Numbered from the stretch's first letter, positions 1 to 9,448 are shown. The stretch: 64,000 nucleotides of DNA from Flavobacterium sp. 90 (GCF_004339525.1 NZ_SMGE01000001.1:3224001-3288000); one strand, 5' to 3'. The notes: generated by a model not told the origin, from the sequence alone. A program made the numbers and translations.

Positions 1-561
1 TAAATCTAAAACACTTAAATTATTTACAAAACCATGTTTGTCATCAAAAACCTGAGTGTATTTTTCGAATGAGTTAAGGTCTTTTTTTCCGTTTGCCAAA
101 ACTCTAAAATCAGAAATTTTTTCTACTTCATGAAAATACTCTGTAGTTTTATTAAACTCCAGTTTCATACGCAGGCATTTTGTAGTGATGTCTAAAACTT
201 CAAAATTTAAATCCATCAAAAATTTATGCTCTTTTTCAAATATCGGACGAATATCATCTTCAAAAAACTCAAAAAAAGGAGAACTTCTATAAGCTGCTTC
301 CAGAGATTTGAAATGTTGTTTTTGCCAGTCAAATTCATTTTCAATTAACACATCTTTTGTTTTTTGATGTGGTGCTTTAGAATGCTTCACAGGAATATTC
401 AATAACTGAATCCCATTTGGACTATAAATATAAGTACGATTTCTATTGGTCTGTTTTTGAAAATTATCTTCCGTTTCAAACGTAATACTTTCAGATTGAG
501 CTATAACTGCAAAGTGGCTTATCGAAGGAAAATAGGTAGGAAGTAATAGTGATGAGTTCAT
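1..561 (-). CDS. WbqC family protein (partial, C-terminus beyond left edge)
   Basis: The frame opens at the ATG at 559-561 and runs off the left edge with no stop, so 187 codons are visible. The N-terminus reads LLPTYFPSISHFAVIAQS and is followed by QTNRNRTYIYSPNG and a LNIPVKH segment, which is the start pattern of the WbqC-like family (PF08889). Family members are cytoplasmic proteins often found near sugar or O-antigen genes; their reaction is not well defined. It lies 87 bp downstream of lepB on the same strand, an order common in flavobacteria. I am confident of the family but not of the function. Confidence 0.8.
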   Translation of the reverse strand, partial: MNSSLLLPTYFPSISHFAVIAQSESITFETEDNFQKQTNRNRTYIYSPNGIQLLNIPVKHSKAPHQKTKDVLIENEFDWQKQHFKSLEAAYRSSPFFEFFEDDIRPIFEKEHKFLMDLNFEVLDITTKCLRMKLEFNKTTEYFHEVEKISDFRVLANGKKDLNSFEKYTQVFDDKHGFVNNLSVLDL

Positions 562-648
562 TTGATTTTTTGTTTAATCGGTAAATCGTTTAACCGTACT
601 TTTTGAGATACGATTAAACGATTTATCAGTTCAACGAATTAACGTTTT

Positions 649-2199
649 TTAAGCTTTATTTTCTTTTCTTTTTCTCCAGAAAAAATCTCCAACGAAGTAA
701 AGAGCAAGAATAATTAGGAAATATTTAAAATAAGATTGTGGTTGTCCTTCACCATCAACAGTTGTAAATACTCTGTTCCAACGAACTTTATTAATTCCTT
801 TTCCGTTAGTATCCCAGCTCATCCAGATGAAAACCGGTTTTCCTACGATGTGATCTTCGGGAACGTAACCCCAATAACGGCTATCTTCAGAGTTGTGACG
901 GTTGTCTCCCATCATCCAATAGTAGTTTTGTTTGAAGGTATAAGTTGTTGCTGGTTTTCCGTTTATGATAAATTTTGAACCGTCCAATTGCAACGTGTTT
1001 CCTTCGTAGTTTGTAATGATTTCTTTGTAAAAAGGTAAAGATTCATTATTCAAAGCAACAGTTTTTCCTGCTTCAGGAATGTAAATCGGACCAAAATTAT
1101 CCTGATTCCATTTGTTTATATGAGGGAAAATTGAATTGTCGTTTCCTTTTTGAATTTGTCTTATTACGCCAGTTATACCAGGAGTGTTTTTGAATCTCTC
1201 GGCACTAGCTTCTGTTAGGGCTCTAAAGTAAATTGTATCTTTTTTATCATTTGTATTAAAGCCGTCTGTTATGTCCAGCTCTTTAAATAAAGATTCAAAA
1301 TCGATTGGAGTTTTCCCATCTAATGCAACTGCATAAGAATATTGTGGCTTAGCACGCTCTGGTAAAACTAATTTTTTTCCGTTTATAAAAACAAATCCGT
1401 CTTTGATAGACAAGCTATCTCCAGGAATACCAACGCATCTTTTTACATAATTCGATTTTTTATCGATTGGTTTTATAACCCCTGGTCTTCCTTTTTGTTC
1501 GTAAAAATAATGTACGGTATCAACCGGCCAGTTAAAAACTACAATGTCAGTTCGTTTTATTTTTTCTAAAGCTGGCAACCTAAAATATGGTAATTGCGGC
1601 CAGCTTAAATATGATTTACGTTTCATTAACGGTATAGAGTCGTGAACCATTGGTAATGCAATAGTTGTCATAGGTACTCTAGGACCGTAATTTACTTTAC
1701 TAACAAACAAAAAGTCACCAATTAATAATGATTTTTCTAAAGATGAAGTAGGAATTGTATAAGGTTGTACTACATAAGTATGTACTAATGTTGCTACGAT
1801 AATAGCAAAAAGTAAAGAACTTACTGTATCTGCTGCTTTATTTTCTGAAGTTAATGTACGATTGGCATTGTACTCTAATTTTTGAGTATAACTCACATAA
1901 TAGATATAAAAGCCAAAAGTAAAAATTCCTAATACAGTATCTAAAGTAGATTTTTTTCCAAAAGTTCTTAAAGTCTCTACCCAAATAACCGGAAACATGA
2001 TCAGGTTGATAATCGGAATGAAAAGTAAAATTGTCCACCAGGTTGGTCTTCCAATTATTTTCATTAAAACAATTGAATTATAAACCGGAATTGCTGCTTC
2101 CCAAGATTTTCTTCCTGCCGTCATGTACAATTTCCATGTTCCTATGAAGTGAATAATCTGAACTGCTAAGAAAAAAACAAACCAAAGATATAAAGTCAT
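649..2199 (-). CDS. lepB: Signal peptidase I with N-terminal DUF5684-like membrane domain
   Basis: Signal peptidase I cleaves signal peptides from exported proteins at the periplasmic face of the inner membrane. At 516 residues it is longer than E. coli LepB. Residues 1-115 hold several hydrophobic helices resembling a DUF5684-type domain, an extension seen in Bacteroidota. The catalytic serine is about S153 in IPTSSLEKSLLIGD, which replaces the usual PSGSM. The general-base lysine lies in NYVKRCVGIPGD, and the C-terminal box MMGDNRHNSEDSRYWG is intact. A long insertion separates the lysine box from the GDNR box, as is usual in this phylum. It is followed 67 bp downstream of dapB in a leftward series with parA-parB. 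Confidence 0.95.
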   Translation of the reverse strand: MTLYLWFVFFLAVQIIHFIGTWKLYMTAGRKSWEAAIPVYNSIVLMKIIGRPTWWTILLFIPIINLIMFPVIWVETLRTFGKKSTLDTVLGIFTFGFYIYYVSYTQKLEYNANRTLTSENKAADTVSSLLFAIIVATLVHTYVVQPYTIPTSSLEKSLLIGDFLFVSKVNYGPRVPMTTIALPMVHDSIPLMKRKSYLSWPQLPYFRLPALEKIKRTDIVVFNWPVDTVHYFYEQKGRPGVIKPIDKKSNYVKRCVGIPGDSLSIKDGFVFINGKKLVLPERAKPQYSYAVALDGKTPIDFESLFKELDITDGFNTNDKKDTIYFRALTEASAERFKNTPGITGVIRQIQKGNDNSIFPHINKWNQDNFGPIYIPEAGKTVALNNESLPFYKEIITNYEGNTLQLDGSKFIINGKPATTYTFKQNYYWMMGDNRHNSEDSRYWGYVPEDHIVGKPVFIWMSWDTNGKGINKVRWNRVFTTVDGEGQPQSYFKYFLIILALYFVGDFFWRKRKENKA

Positions 2200-2266
2200 G
2201 ATATTGTGTTTAAAGTTTTAGGATTAAGGTTTTAATTTGAAGTTTTACCTTAATACTTAAATCTGT

Positions 2267-2968
2267 TTATTTTAAGTTTAATACGTCTTTCATGTTATAA
2301 ATACCAGTTTTCCCGGCAAGCCATTCTGCGGCGATAACGGCACCAAGAGCAAAACCTTCGCGATTGTGAGCAGTATGTTTTAATTCGATGCTGTCTACAA
2401 TCGAATCGTATTTTACGGTATGAGTTCCCGGAACATCACCAATTCTTTTTGCTTCGATATGAATTTCGTTGTTTTTTGCTTCTTCTAAAGTCCAGTTAGC
2501 ATAATTGCTGTTTTCAATAACGCCTTTTGCTAAAGAAATAGCTGTTCCGCTTGGAGCATCTAGTTTTTGAGTATGATGAATTTCTTCCATCGTAACTTTG
2601 TAAGAATCAAATTGTGCCATGATTTTGGCTAAATATTCATTTAATTCGAAGAAGATATTTACGCCTAAGCTAAAGTTGGAGCTTGAGATAAAACCTCCTT
2701 GTTTTTCATTACAAAGTGCTACCATTTCGTCAAAATGTTCTAACCATCCTGTTGTGCCTGAAACTACAGGAACATTAGCATGAAAGCAATTTGATATGTT
2801 GTCAACAGCTGCAGTAGGAACGCTAAAATCGATAGCAACGTCTGCATTAGAAAGTCCATCATATGTATTGTTCTCATCTTTTTTTAAAACAATTTCATGA
2901 CCTCTTTCTAAAGCAATTCTTTCGATTACTTTTCCCATTTTTCCGTATCCTAAAAGCGCAATTTTCAT
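2267..2968 (-). CDS. dapB: 4-hydroxy-tetrahydrodipicolinate reductase
   Basis: This enzyme reduces the DapA product to tetrahydrodipicolinate with NAD(P)H in the lysine and meso-diaminopimelate pathway. The N-terminal nucleotide-binding motif is GYGKMGK (residues 7-13). The catalytic histidine and lysine sit in EEIHHTQKLDAPSGTA (about residues 128-143). At 233 residues it is slightly shorter than the E. coli enzyme, which fits the Bacteroidota form. It lies 40 bp downstream of the DUF5683 gene and upstream of lepB, all leftward. Confidence 0.95.
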   Translation of the reverse strand: MKIALLGYGKMGKVIERIALERGHEIVLKKDENNTYDGLSNADVAIDFSVPTAAVDNISNCFHANVPVVSGTTGWLEHFDEMVALCNEKQGGFISSSNFSLGVNIFFELNEYLAKIMAQFDSYKVTMEEIHHTQKLDAPSGTAISLAKGVIENSNYANWTLEEAKNNEIHIEAKRIGDVPGTHTVKYDSIVDSIELKHTAHNREGFALGAVIAAEWLAGKTGIYNMKDVLNLK

Positions 2969-3008
2969 TTTGTGTATTTTTTAATTTTTAAATAAAAACA
3001 AAAGTTAT

Positions 3009-3569
3009 TTAAAAACGATAATTAAAAGTTAGTCCAACATTTGGTTTGAAAGTTACATCTGCCGGATAGATTTCTGGACGCATTGATAGTCTTTCGTTTA
3101 CATTGAATTGAATTAAAGCTGCGTCAACGTTGGCATCAATAATGTTTAAAACATAAAAGGCAACAACAAATAATGCCGATAAGTCACGGTTTCGTTGATA
3201 GAATTTTTGTCCGGCAATAAGTCGGCTGTCATCTAAAAACTTGTAATTATCGTCATTGTAGCCTTCTAACCTTCGTTTGTAGGCATCGCGATAATCGTGG
3301 TATTTTTTGTTGTTGTCAATATAAAAGTATAAACTGGTACCTATTGCTCCATAAACAAGAGGAATTTTCCAGTACTTTTTATTATAGGCTTGACCTAAAC
3401 CAGGTAAGATTGCAGAGTAAAACGCTGCTTTTGCTGGTGTAAGAGGATCTATTTCTTCTAACTTGGTAGTGTCTTTAGCTACCAAAACCGTTTCTTCTTT
3501 TGCCTGAGCAAAAAGAGAGACGGTTCCTATGAGAAAGAACAATAGACTTATGGGGACAATCTTATTCAC
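3009..3569 (-). CDS. DUF5683 family membrane or secreted protein
   Basis: The protein has an N-terminal signal peptide (hydrophobic residues 6-20 ending at FAQA). It also has a conserved ALIQ-less core with PAKAAFYSAILPGLGQAYN, the hallmark of DUF5683 in Bacteroidota. Function is unknown; a membrane or outer-envelope location is likely. The start codon is GTG and overlaps the parB stop by one base (TAGTG), suggesting translational coupling to parB. No ATG further upstream is available without overlapping parB deeply. Confidence 0.85.
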   Translation of the reverse strand: MNKIVPISLLFFLIGTVSLFAQAKEETVLVAKDTTKLEEIDPLTPAKAAFYSAILPGLGQAYNKKYWKIPLVYGAIGTSLYFYIDNNKKYHDYRDAYKRRLEGYNDDNYKFLDDSRLIAGQKFYQRNRDLSALFVVAFYVLNIIDANVDAALIQFNVNERLSMRPEIYPADVTFKPNVGLTFNYRF

Positions 3570-4471
3570 TATCCGTTTATTAATTTTATAATTCTATTAA
3601 AGTCGGCTTCAGAATTAAAAGGAATTGTGATTTTTCCTTTTCCATTACCAGCGACTTTTACATCAACTTTCGCTCCAAAATAATCGTTGAAAGAGTTTTT
3701 TTGCGTTTCTCTAACTACAAATGAAGAATCAGGTTTAGCTTTTCCTTCTTCTTTTGGTTTTAAACTTTCGTGATAATTTTTTACTAAAGTCTCTGTTTCA
3801 CGAACAGATAAATTTTGACTTACTATTTTTTGATAGATATCTGTTTGAATATCTAAATCTTCAATATTGATAATCGCTCTACCATGGCCCATGCTGATAA
3901 AACCATCACGAATACCGGTTTGAATAATTGGATCTAATTTTAAAAGACGCAAATAATTCGCAATTGTAGAACGTTTTTTTCCAACGCGCTCACTCATTTG
4001 TTCCTGTGTTAATTGAATTTCGTCAATTAAACGTTGGTACGAAAGAGCAATCTCGATTGGATCTAAGTCATGACGCTGAATGTTTTCAACCAAAGCCATA
4101 ACCAAAGACTCATTGTCATTAGCAATACGAATGTAAGCCGGAACATGAGTTAAGCCAACTAAAGTCGAAGCACGAAGACGACGCTCTCCAGAGATTAATT
4201 GGTATTTATTGAATTCTAATTTTCGAACAGTTATAGGTTGAATTACGCCAAGTTCTTTGATAGAAGTAGCTAATTCACGTAATGATTCTTCATTAAAATT
4301 GCTTCTAGGCTGAAACGGATTTATTTCGATAGCACTTATTTCAAGCTCTATGATATTTCCAACAACTTTGTCAGCATTTTTATCTTCTGCTGATACAATG
4401 TCGTTTTCCGGATCTTTTAATAATGCTGATAATCCTCTTCCTAAGGCTTGTTTTTTAATTGCTTTTGTCAT
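3569..4471 (-). CDS. parB: Chromosome partitioning protein ParB
   Basis: ParB binds parS sites near the origin, spreads as a CTP-dependent clamp and acts with ParA in chromosome segregation. The CTP-binding motif GERRLRAS is visible at about residues 96-103, after the NPFQPRSNF segment. The central helix-turn-helix QEQMSERVGKKRSTIANYLRLL follows, shown here only by its key residues S-x-R-x-G-K-x-R. The C-terminal dimerisation segment is present. Length (300 aa) is normal. It lies 5 bp after parA in the same leftward operon. Confidence 0.96.
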   Translation of the reverse strand: MTKAIKKQALGRGLSALLKDPENDIVSAEDKNADKVVGNIIELEISAIEINPFQPRSNFNEESLRELATSIKELGVIQPITVRKLEFNKYQLISGERRLRASTLVGLTHVPAYIRIANDNESLVMALVENIQRHDLDPIEIALSYQRLIDEIQLTQEQMSERVGKKRSTIANYLRLLKLDPIIQTGIRDGFISMGHGRAIINIEDLDIQTDIYQKIVSQNLSVRETETLVKNYHESLKPKEEGKAKPDSSFVVRETQKNSFNDYFGAKVDVKVAGNGKGKITIPFNSEADFNRIIKLING

Positions 4472-4476
4472 AAAAA

Positions 4477-5244
4477 CTATTTGCTGTTTTTCTTTATAAT
4501 TTCCTGAGCTAAATTAATGTAATTAACTGCTCCTTTGCTGGTTGCGTCATAGTTAATGATGCTTTCACCAAAACTTGGAGCTTCACTCAATTTTACATTT
4601 CGTTGAATTACGGTATCAAAAACCATATCGTTAAAGTGTTTTTGAACCTCTTCAACAACCTGATTTGATAAACGCAATCTTGAATCGTACATCGTTAGCA
4701 ATAATCCTTCAATATCAAGATCAGGATTGTGTATTTTTTGAATACTTTTAATAGTGTTCAATAATTTTCCAAGACCTTCAAGTGCAAAATATTCACATTG
4801 AATTGGAATAACTACAGAATCAGCCGCAGTCAAAGCATTCAAGGTTAATAAACCTAATGAAGGCGCACAGTCGATAATGATGAAATCATATTCTTCTTTT
4901 GCTTCTTCTAATGCTTTTTTAAGCATATACTCACGGTTTTCTTTGTCAACCAATTCGATTTCGATCGCAACAAGGTCAATGTGAGCAGGGATCACATCAA
5001 CATTTGGCGCTGAACATTTTAAAATGGCTTCTTTTGGCGTTATTGTATGTTCAAGAATTTGGTAAGTTCCAAGTTCAACAGATTCTACGTCAATCCCAAG
5101 GCCAGATGTAGCATTAGCCTGAGGATCAGCATCGATCAATAATACTTTTTTCTCTAAAACACCTAATGAGGCTGCAAGATTTACAGATGTTGTCGTTTTT
5201 CCAACGCCTCCTTTTTGATTAGCAATCGCAATGATTTTGCCCAT
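4477..5244 (-). CDS. parA: Chromosome partitioning ATPase ParA (Soj)
   Basis: ParA is a deviant Walker ATPase that forms a nucleoid-bound gradient and moves ParB-parS complexes. The N-terminus carries the signature KGGVGKTT (residues 11-18). The Walker B region is IIIDCAPSLG, and the ALTAADSVVIPIQCEYFALE segment is typical of chromosomal ParA/Soj. Length (255 aa) is normal. It is the first gene of the leftward parA-parB-DUF5683-dapB-lepB series. Confidence 0.96.
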   Translation of the reverse strand: MGKIIAIANQKGGVGKTTTSVNLAASLGVLEKKVLLIDADPQANATSGLGIDVESVELGTYQILEHTITPKEAILKCSAPNVDVIPAHIDLVAIEIELVDKENREYMLKKALEEAKEEYDFIIIDCAPSLGLLTLNALTAADSVVIPIQCEYFALEGLGKLLNTIKSIQKIHNPDLDIEGLLLTMYDSRLRLSNQVVEEVQKHFNDMVFDTVIQRNVKLSEAPSFGESIINYDATSKGAVNYINLAQEIIKKNSK

Positions 5245-5839
5245 TTATTTTCTGAATTTTGAACCGTAAAAATACAATTATTTATGGTTTCTGAAAATCT
5301 ATTTTGTTAACATTTCTAAAACTTCGGTAAGCCTTTGTTTCGTGCGTCTTTTACGGATTTTATTTTTTGCCATATTAGAAAATACTAACGAAATTTCGTT
5401 CGGTTTATTTCTTTTTTTAGCTGAAAGAATATGTTAATTTATAATTTGTACGTGTAAAATCAACATTCTTTTTTTGAGTTTTTCTTTTTAATGGGAAATC
5501 GTTGAATGTTGATGTTGTTTTTTTTGCTCTGAAAGTTCTTCGGTCATTAGATTTATAATAATAGGTCAAGCACGGGAATTTTATTCTGTATAATTATGTA
5601 TTACCATTTAGTAAATAAGCATCTGTAATATTTTTCATTTTCTAAATTCTATTAACTGAAAAAAAAGCATAAGGAAAGAAAGTACTTATTGTTTAGGTCT
5701 TTTTACGCTGTTAAATGGCAAATTGTATAGTTTTTGATCGGAAATTTGAAACTAAAAGTGAACTTACAGGTTAAAGATTATGACTATTTTTCGAATCCCG
5801 AAAAACTATTATTTCTATTAAACCCAAAAAGATTTATTT
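5245..5839. other. Intergenic region between divergent parA and beta-helix gene
   Basis: About 595 bp without a clear gene. It must hold the promoters for leftward parA and the rightward gene at 5840. A 24-codon minus-strand ORF at 5299-5373 would encode a short basic peptide beginning MAKNKIRKRRTKQ; I cannot tell whether it is translated. No RNA gene was recognised. Confidence 0.5.
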
Positions 5840-8008
5840 ATGATTAAAAAGTTAATCTCAGTATTTACTGTATTTGCAGTTATGCTGATGTTATGCAGTT
5901 TTGTAACATCCAATTCATCTGATGAAAAAAATCAGCAGAATGATCTAAAAGGCAAAATTGTCTACAACAAGAAAAAGCATAATATCACACTGTCGTGGCC
6001 AGCATTTGGTTCATCTGGAAATTATATAATTACAAGAGGAGGAAGTCGTCTGGCATCCGATTTTGTGTCTGTAGGTTCAACTTCTAAATTATCATTTATA
6101 GATAATAAACCCAATACAGATAAGTATGAGAACTATTATAAAATTACTCGTAACGGAATCACAATAATAATTTCGTTGGAAAATCAGATTTTCGGCAGCA
6201 ATATGTATTTCTACGATAGGAAATATGAAAAAGCCGAAACTGCCCGAAACAATATTAACTCACAGTTTAGTACTATTGGTCTTGGCGGATCAAATGGCGA
6301 GTGGACAACAAAACGTCAGGCTTATTATTTTAAAACAAATGTTAAGGATCAAACGTATGATTCAGGCGGATCAGGTTCTGCGTCATCGGCGGAAGCTAAT
6401 TCAATAGAATTAGGATTTTATTCTCACATTGGAGGTTTGGGCAGAGTTCCGTCAGATGTTAAATTGGGTTCTATATTCACCAGACCTCATCTTTCAGGTG
6501 GGGCAAATGCTACGTGTACGTTTTGGCGCTCTGTAGAAAATGTTGAAGTAATGCGAGATTTTGCGTGGACAGTTTCTCAATCAACCAGCGCACGAAGAAT
6601 GCTGATTGAAAGTACATCAAAATATATTTCAGATATTGGAGATACTAACTTTTGGGGAAGCGGTGGTTTTATTGCCGATACGCATTATACTTCTTCCAGA
6701 CCAAACTGGGGCGGACAGCAGCAATGGTACACGAGAAATTCTATTTTTCCTTCTGGTTCAGGGGCAATGGGAGGTTCGTATAATATGGTTTGGCAAGGTT
6801 GTGTTAATTCTCCGCAAGAAGATGAAGCGAATTCTCCAGTTTCAACTACGCCTATTATTAGAGAAAAACCTTTTCTTTTTATAGATAAAGATGGCGAATA
6901 CAAAGTGTTTGTTCCGGCATGGCAAAAGGACAGAGTTGGGATTTCCTGGTCGGCAACTGATATGGGAAAAGGTGAAATTCAAGATTTGCTTACAGATTGG
7001 TATGTTACCAAAGAAGGCGACACCGATTTGGAAATTAACAATGCATTAAAAGCAGGAAAAAATATATTTTTCACTCCGGGACATTATACTTTAAATGCCC
7101 CAATTCAGGTAAACAGAAAAGATGTAATACTTTTAGGTGCTGGTATTGCTGCGGTAACATTAGAACCTAGCGAGAAAAATACTTGGGGATGTATCTATGC
7201 TGATGATAAAGACGGAATTATTATTGCCGGACTTCTTATGGATTCATTTAATAGTACGATTTATCAAGTTAGAATTGGTAACGAAGGAGCAAATGCGGAC
7301 CATTCTGCAGATCCAATTTTGCTTTCAGATATTACTTGCAGAGTAGGAGGTGTTCAGTCAAAAAATATTCAGATACACGCTTCAATGCAAATAAACAGTA
7401 ATAATGTCGTGGGTGACCACTTCTGGCTTTGGCGTGCCGATCATGGTTCGCAACGTGGCGGAACTGCGCGTTGGCTAAGAGACAGATGTAAAAACGGACT
7501 TATCGTAACAGGTAATGATGTTACGCTTTATGCTTTATTTGTTGAGCACTTTCAGGAATATGAAGTGTTATGGTTAGGAGAACGCGGCAGAACTTATTTC
7601 TTTCAAAACGAACCGCCATATGATGCACCAAATCAAGCAAGCTGGAATAGTCAAGGAGGAAAAGTTGATGGTTATGCAGCATTTAAAGTTGCCAATACGG
7701 TAAAAGAACATCATACTATCGGAATGGGTTCTTATGCGGTTTTTACAGGAAACGATGGTATTGTAAACAAGAAAAATGGATTTGAAATACCTAATAGCCC
7801 AAATGTAAAACTCGAAAAAATGTGCATCACTCGTTTTGCTGGTTCTGGAAATATTCTAAACGTTGTTAATAGCACGGGCGGAAGCACAGCAACTGGTGTA
7901 AAACGCATAGTGTTATATAATAATAGTGCAGGAACACAACCTTACGATGAGAGCTTCGATTTGCCAAATCGAGAATCTTATCCTTCATATATTATTATGG
8001 AGAAATAA
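5840..8008 (+). CDS. Secreted right-handed beta-helix (pectate-lyase-like) protein
   Basis: The protein has 722 residues and an N-terminal export signal. The signal ends in LMLC-S, which could be a lipoprotein box with the lipid-bearing cysteine at residue 19. Residues about 30-115 look like a fibronectin or Ig-type domain (the LSWPAFGSSGNYIITRGG segment). From about residue 380 a beta-helix begins, marked by AGKNIFFTPGHYTLNAPI, VILLGAGIAAVTL and repeated short strands, as in pectate-lyase-superfamily or GH55-like proteins. I cannot assign a substrate or catalytic residues. It is monocistronic and is followed by a strong terminator. Confidence 0.7.
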   Translation: MIKKLISVFTVFAVMLMLCSFVTSNSSDEKNQQNDLKGKIVYNKKKHNITLSWPAFGSSGNYIITRGGSRLASDFVSVGSTSKLSFIDNKPNTDKYENYYKITRNGITIIISLENQIFGSNMYFYDRKYEKAETARNNINSQFSTIGLGGSNGEWTTKRQAYYFKTNVKDQTYDSGGSGSASSAEANSIELGFYSHIGGLGRVPSDVKLGSIFTRPHLSGGANATCTFWRSVENVEVMRDFAWTVSQSTSARRMLIESTSKYISDIGDTNFWGSGGFIADTHYTSSRPNWGGQQQWYTRNSIFPSGSGAMGGSYNMVWQGCVNSPQEDEANSPVSTTPIIREKPFLFIDKDGEYKVFVPAWQKDRVGISWSATDMGKGEIQDLLTDWYVTKEGDTDLEINNALKAGKNIFFTPGHYTLNAPIQVNRKDVILLGAGIAAVTLEPSEKNTWGCIYADDKDGIIIAGLLMDSFNSTIYQVRIGNEGANADHSADPILLSDITCRVGGVQSKNIQIHASMQINSNNVVGDHFWLWRADHGSQRGGTARWLRDRCKNGLIVTGNDVTLYALFVEHFQEYEVLWLGERGRTYFFQNEPPYDAPNQASWNSQGGKVDGYAAFKVANTVKEHHTIGMGSYAVFTGNDGIVNKKNGFEIPNSPNVKLEKMCITRFAGSGNILNVVNSTGGSTATGVKRIVLYNNSAGTQPYDESFDLPNRESYPSYIIMEK

Positions 8009-8043
8009 GGGGATGTACATTCATATTAGAAAACTTTTCAAAT

Positions 8044-8086
8044 AAAAAAAAAACTCTGAAGACTAATCGATCTTCAGAGTTTTTTT
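8044..8086. terminator. Bidirectional terminator
   Basis: A 12-bp stem (AAACTCTGAAGA paired with TCTTCAGAGTTT, loop 8 nt) is flanked by an A-run on the left and a T-run on the right. It ends the beta-helix gene and can also serve the leftward rlpA-like gene. Confidence 0.85.
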
Positions 8087-8133
8087 ATTTCCCAATATTA
8101 TATCTAATAGTTTAATATTATGAAGCAGGATTT

Positions 8134-8538
8134 TTAATTTGTCAAAATTTCAATAGTTACATACTCTAATCCGCTTTGTTTATTTGAAGCAATATCCATA
8201 AAAGCTTTTTTGCTTAAATCAATTTCTCTTCCTTTTATAAAAGGACCTCTGTCAGTAACTTTTACAATGACGGATTTATTATTTTTCTCGTTTGTGATTT
8301 TTAGTTTTGTTCCAAAAGGGAATTTTTTGTGAGCGGCAGTCAGTTTATCGTTGTCGAATCTTACGCCACTTGCTGTTTTTCTTCCGTTAAATTTATCATG
8401 ATAATAAGAGGCATGTGCATTTTTCTTGTATAATTGAAGAGTATCGGTTTTTGAATTTTCAGCTATAAGTTCAGAACTTTTTTGAGCAGTTGTTATTGTT
8501 GAAACAAGAAATAGAAGATACAGTAATATTTTTTTCAT
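8134..8538 (-). CDS. RlpA-like septal ring / cell wall protein
   Basis: This is a 134-residue exported protein with a signal peptide (residues 1-18, ending in TTAQ) and a double-psi beta-barrel domain. The domain motifs are ASYYHDKFNGRKTASG, KFPFGTKLKITN, VKVTDRGPF and EIDLSKKAF. RlpA-family proteins bind or cleave denuded peptidoglycan glycans in the periplasm. It lacks the C-terminal SPOR domain of E. coli RlpA, which is usual for short Bacteroidota members. Confidence 0.88.
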   Translation of the reverse strand: MKKILLYLLFLVSTITTAQKSSELIAENSKTDTLQLYKKNAHASYYHDKFNGRKTASGVRFDNDKLTAAHKKFPFGTKLKITNEKNNKSVIVKVTDRGPFIKGREIDLSKKAFMDIASNKQSGLEYVTIEILTN

Positions 8539-8616
8539 TTTTAAAATTTCTAATTTTTGACAAAAAAAGATTATTCTAAAAAAGATGATATATAGTATAG
8601 GATTTATTTATGCAAA

Positions 8617-9338
8617 GAAAAGACTTTTGTCGGGGTGGTAGTCCCGAAAGCTTTCGGGAGAACCTGCGGCCTTCCCGATTTTCAATCGGGACGCTATAAT
8701 TGTTCTCTGTTGTTGATGATATTTGAACATAGCCCGTGGTTTCAACCATGGGACACAATGCATCATCGCAATACGTTTCCCATGGTTGAAACCACGGGCT
8801 ATGGTTGAAACGGAAATGTTTTTAGTTTGATTTTTACTTTAAAGCAAAAAAAAAGTCTCTCCATTTCTGAAAAGACTTTTGTCGGGGTGGCAGTCCCGAA
8901 AGCTTTCGGGAGAACCTTTGGTCTTCCCGATTTCCAATCGGGACGTGATAGCCGTTCAGAATTAATTTATGTTTTAAAAGATTTTGAGTTATATGCAAAA
9001 AAAAAAGTCTTTCCATTTGTGAAAAGACTTTTTTGTCGGTGTGGCAGTCCCGAAAGCTTTCGGGAGAACCTGCGGCCTTCCCGATTTCCAATCGGGACGT
9101 GATAACCGTTCAGAATTAATTTATGTTTTAAAAGATTTTGAGTTATATGCAAAAAAAAAGTCTTTCCATTTGTGAAAAGACTTTTTTGTCGGGGTGGCAG
9201 TCCCGAAAGCTTTCGGGAGAACCTTTGTTCTTCCCGATTTCCAATCGGGACGTGATAACCGTTCAGAATTAATTTATGTTTTAAAAGATTTTGAGTTATA
9301 TGCAAAAAAAAAGTCTTTCCATTTCTGAAAAGACTTTT
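8617..9338 (-). repeat. Decayed tandem array of tRNA-Pro-like copies with terminators
   Basis: Four degenerate copies begin at 8629, 8881, 9035 and 9188, and the intact tRNA-Pro begins at 9339. From the second copy onward the period is 151-154 bp. Each copy keeps the tRNA 3' acceptor and T-arm start (top strand GTCGGGGTGGCAG), the block AACCTGCGGCC or a close variant, and the D-region block GATAACCG. The T loop and anticodon arm are replaced by the hairpins CCCGAAAGCTTTCGGG and CCCGATTTCCAATCGGG. The 5' acceptor strand is missing, so these copies cannot form a tRNA. Copies 2-4 are separated by the same terminator hairpin (AAAGTCTTT...AAAAGACTTT) that follows the functional tRNA. Confidence 0.85.
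8728..8803. repeat. REP-like perfect inverted repeat
   Basis: Two 26-bp arms (8728-8753 and 8778-8803) are exact reverse complements around a 24-nt loop. The arm core is AGCCCGTGGTTTCAACCATG. A diverged relative with the same loop character occurs near 22553. It sits between the first and second tRNA-Pro-like copies and separates them by an extra 100 bp. Confidence 0.9.
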
Positions 9339-9339
9339 G

Positions 9340-9414
9340 TCGGGGTGGCAGGATTCGAACCTGCGGCCTCCTGCTCCCAAAGCAGGCGCGATAACCGGGC
9401 TACGCTACACCCCG
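9340..9414 (-). tRNA. tRNA-Pro (anticodon TGG)
   Basis: On the minus strand the 75-nt sequence folds as a complete cloverleaf. The acceptor stem is CGGGGTG with CACCCCG and discriminator A. The anticodon stem CCTGC/GCAGG encloses the loop TTTGGGA, giving anticodon TGG. The T arm contains GGTTCGAATCC. CCA is not encoded. A terminator hairpin follows directly at about 9303-9338. Confidence 0.97.
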
Positions 9415-9448
9415 AAGATGTATTTGTTGTACTGCCCGTAAGCGGATG

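Noticed and set aside
8629..9263. Copies in the tRNA-Pro array as tRNAs with a new anticodon (loop TTGGAAA would read GGA)
   Set aside because: The 5' acceptor strand is missing and the T arm is disrupted, so no cloverleaf can form.
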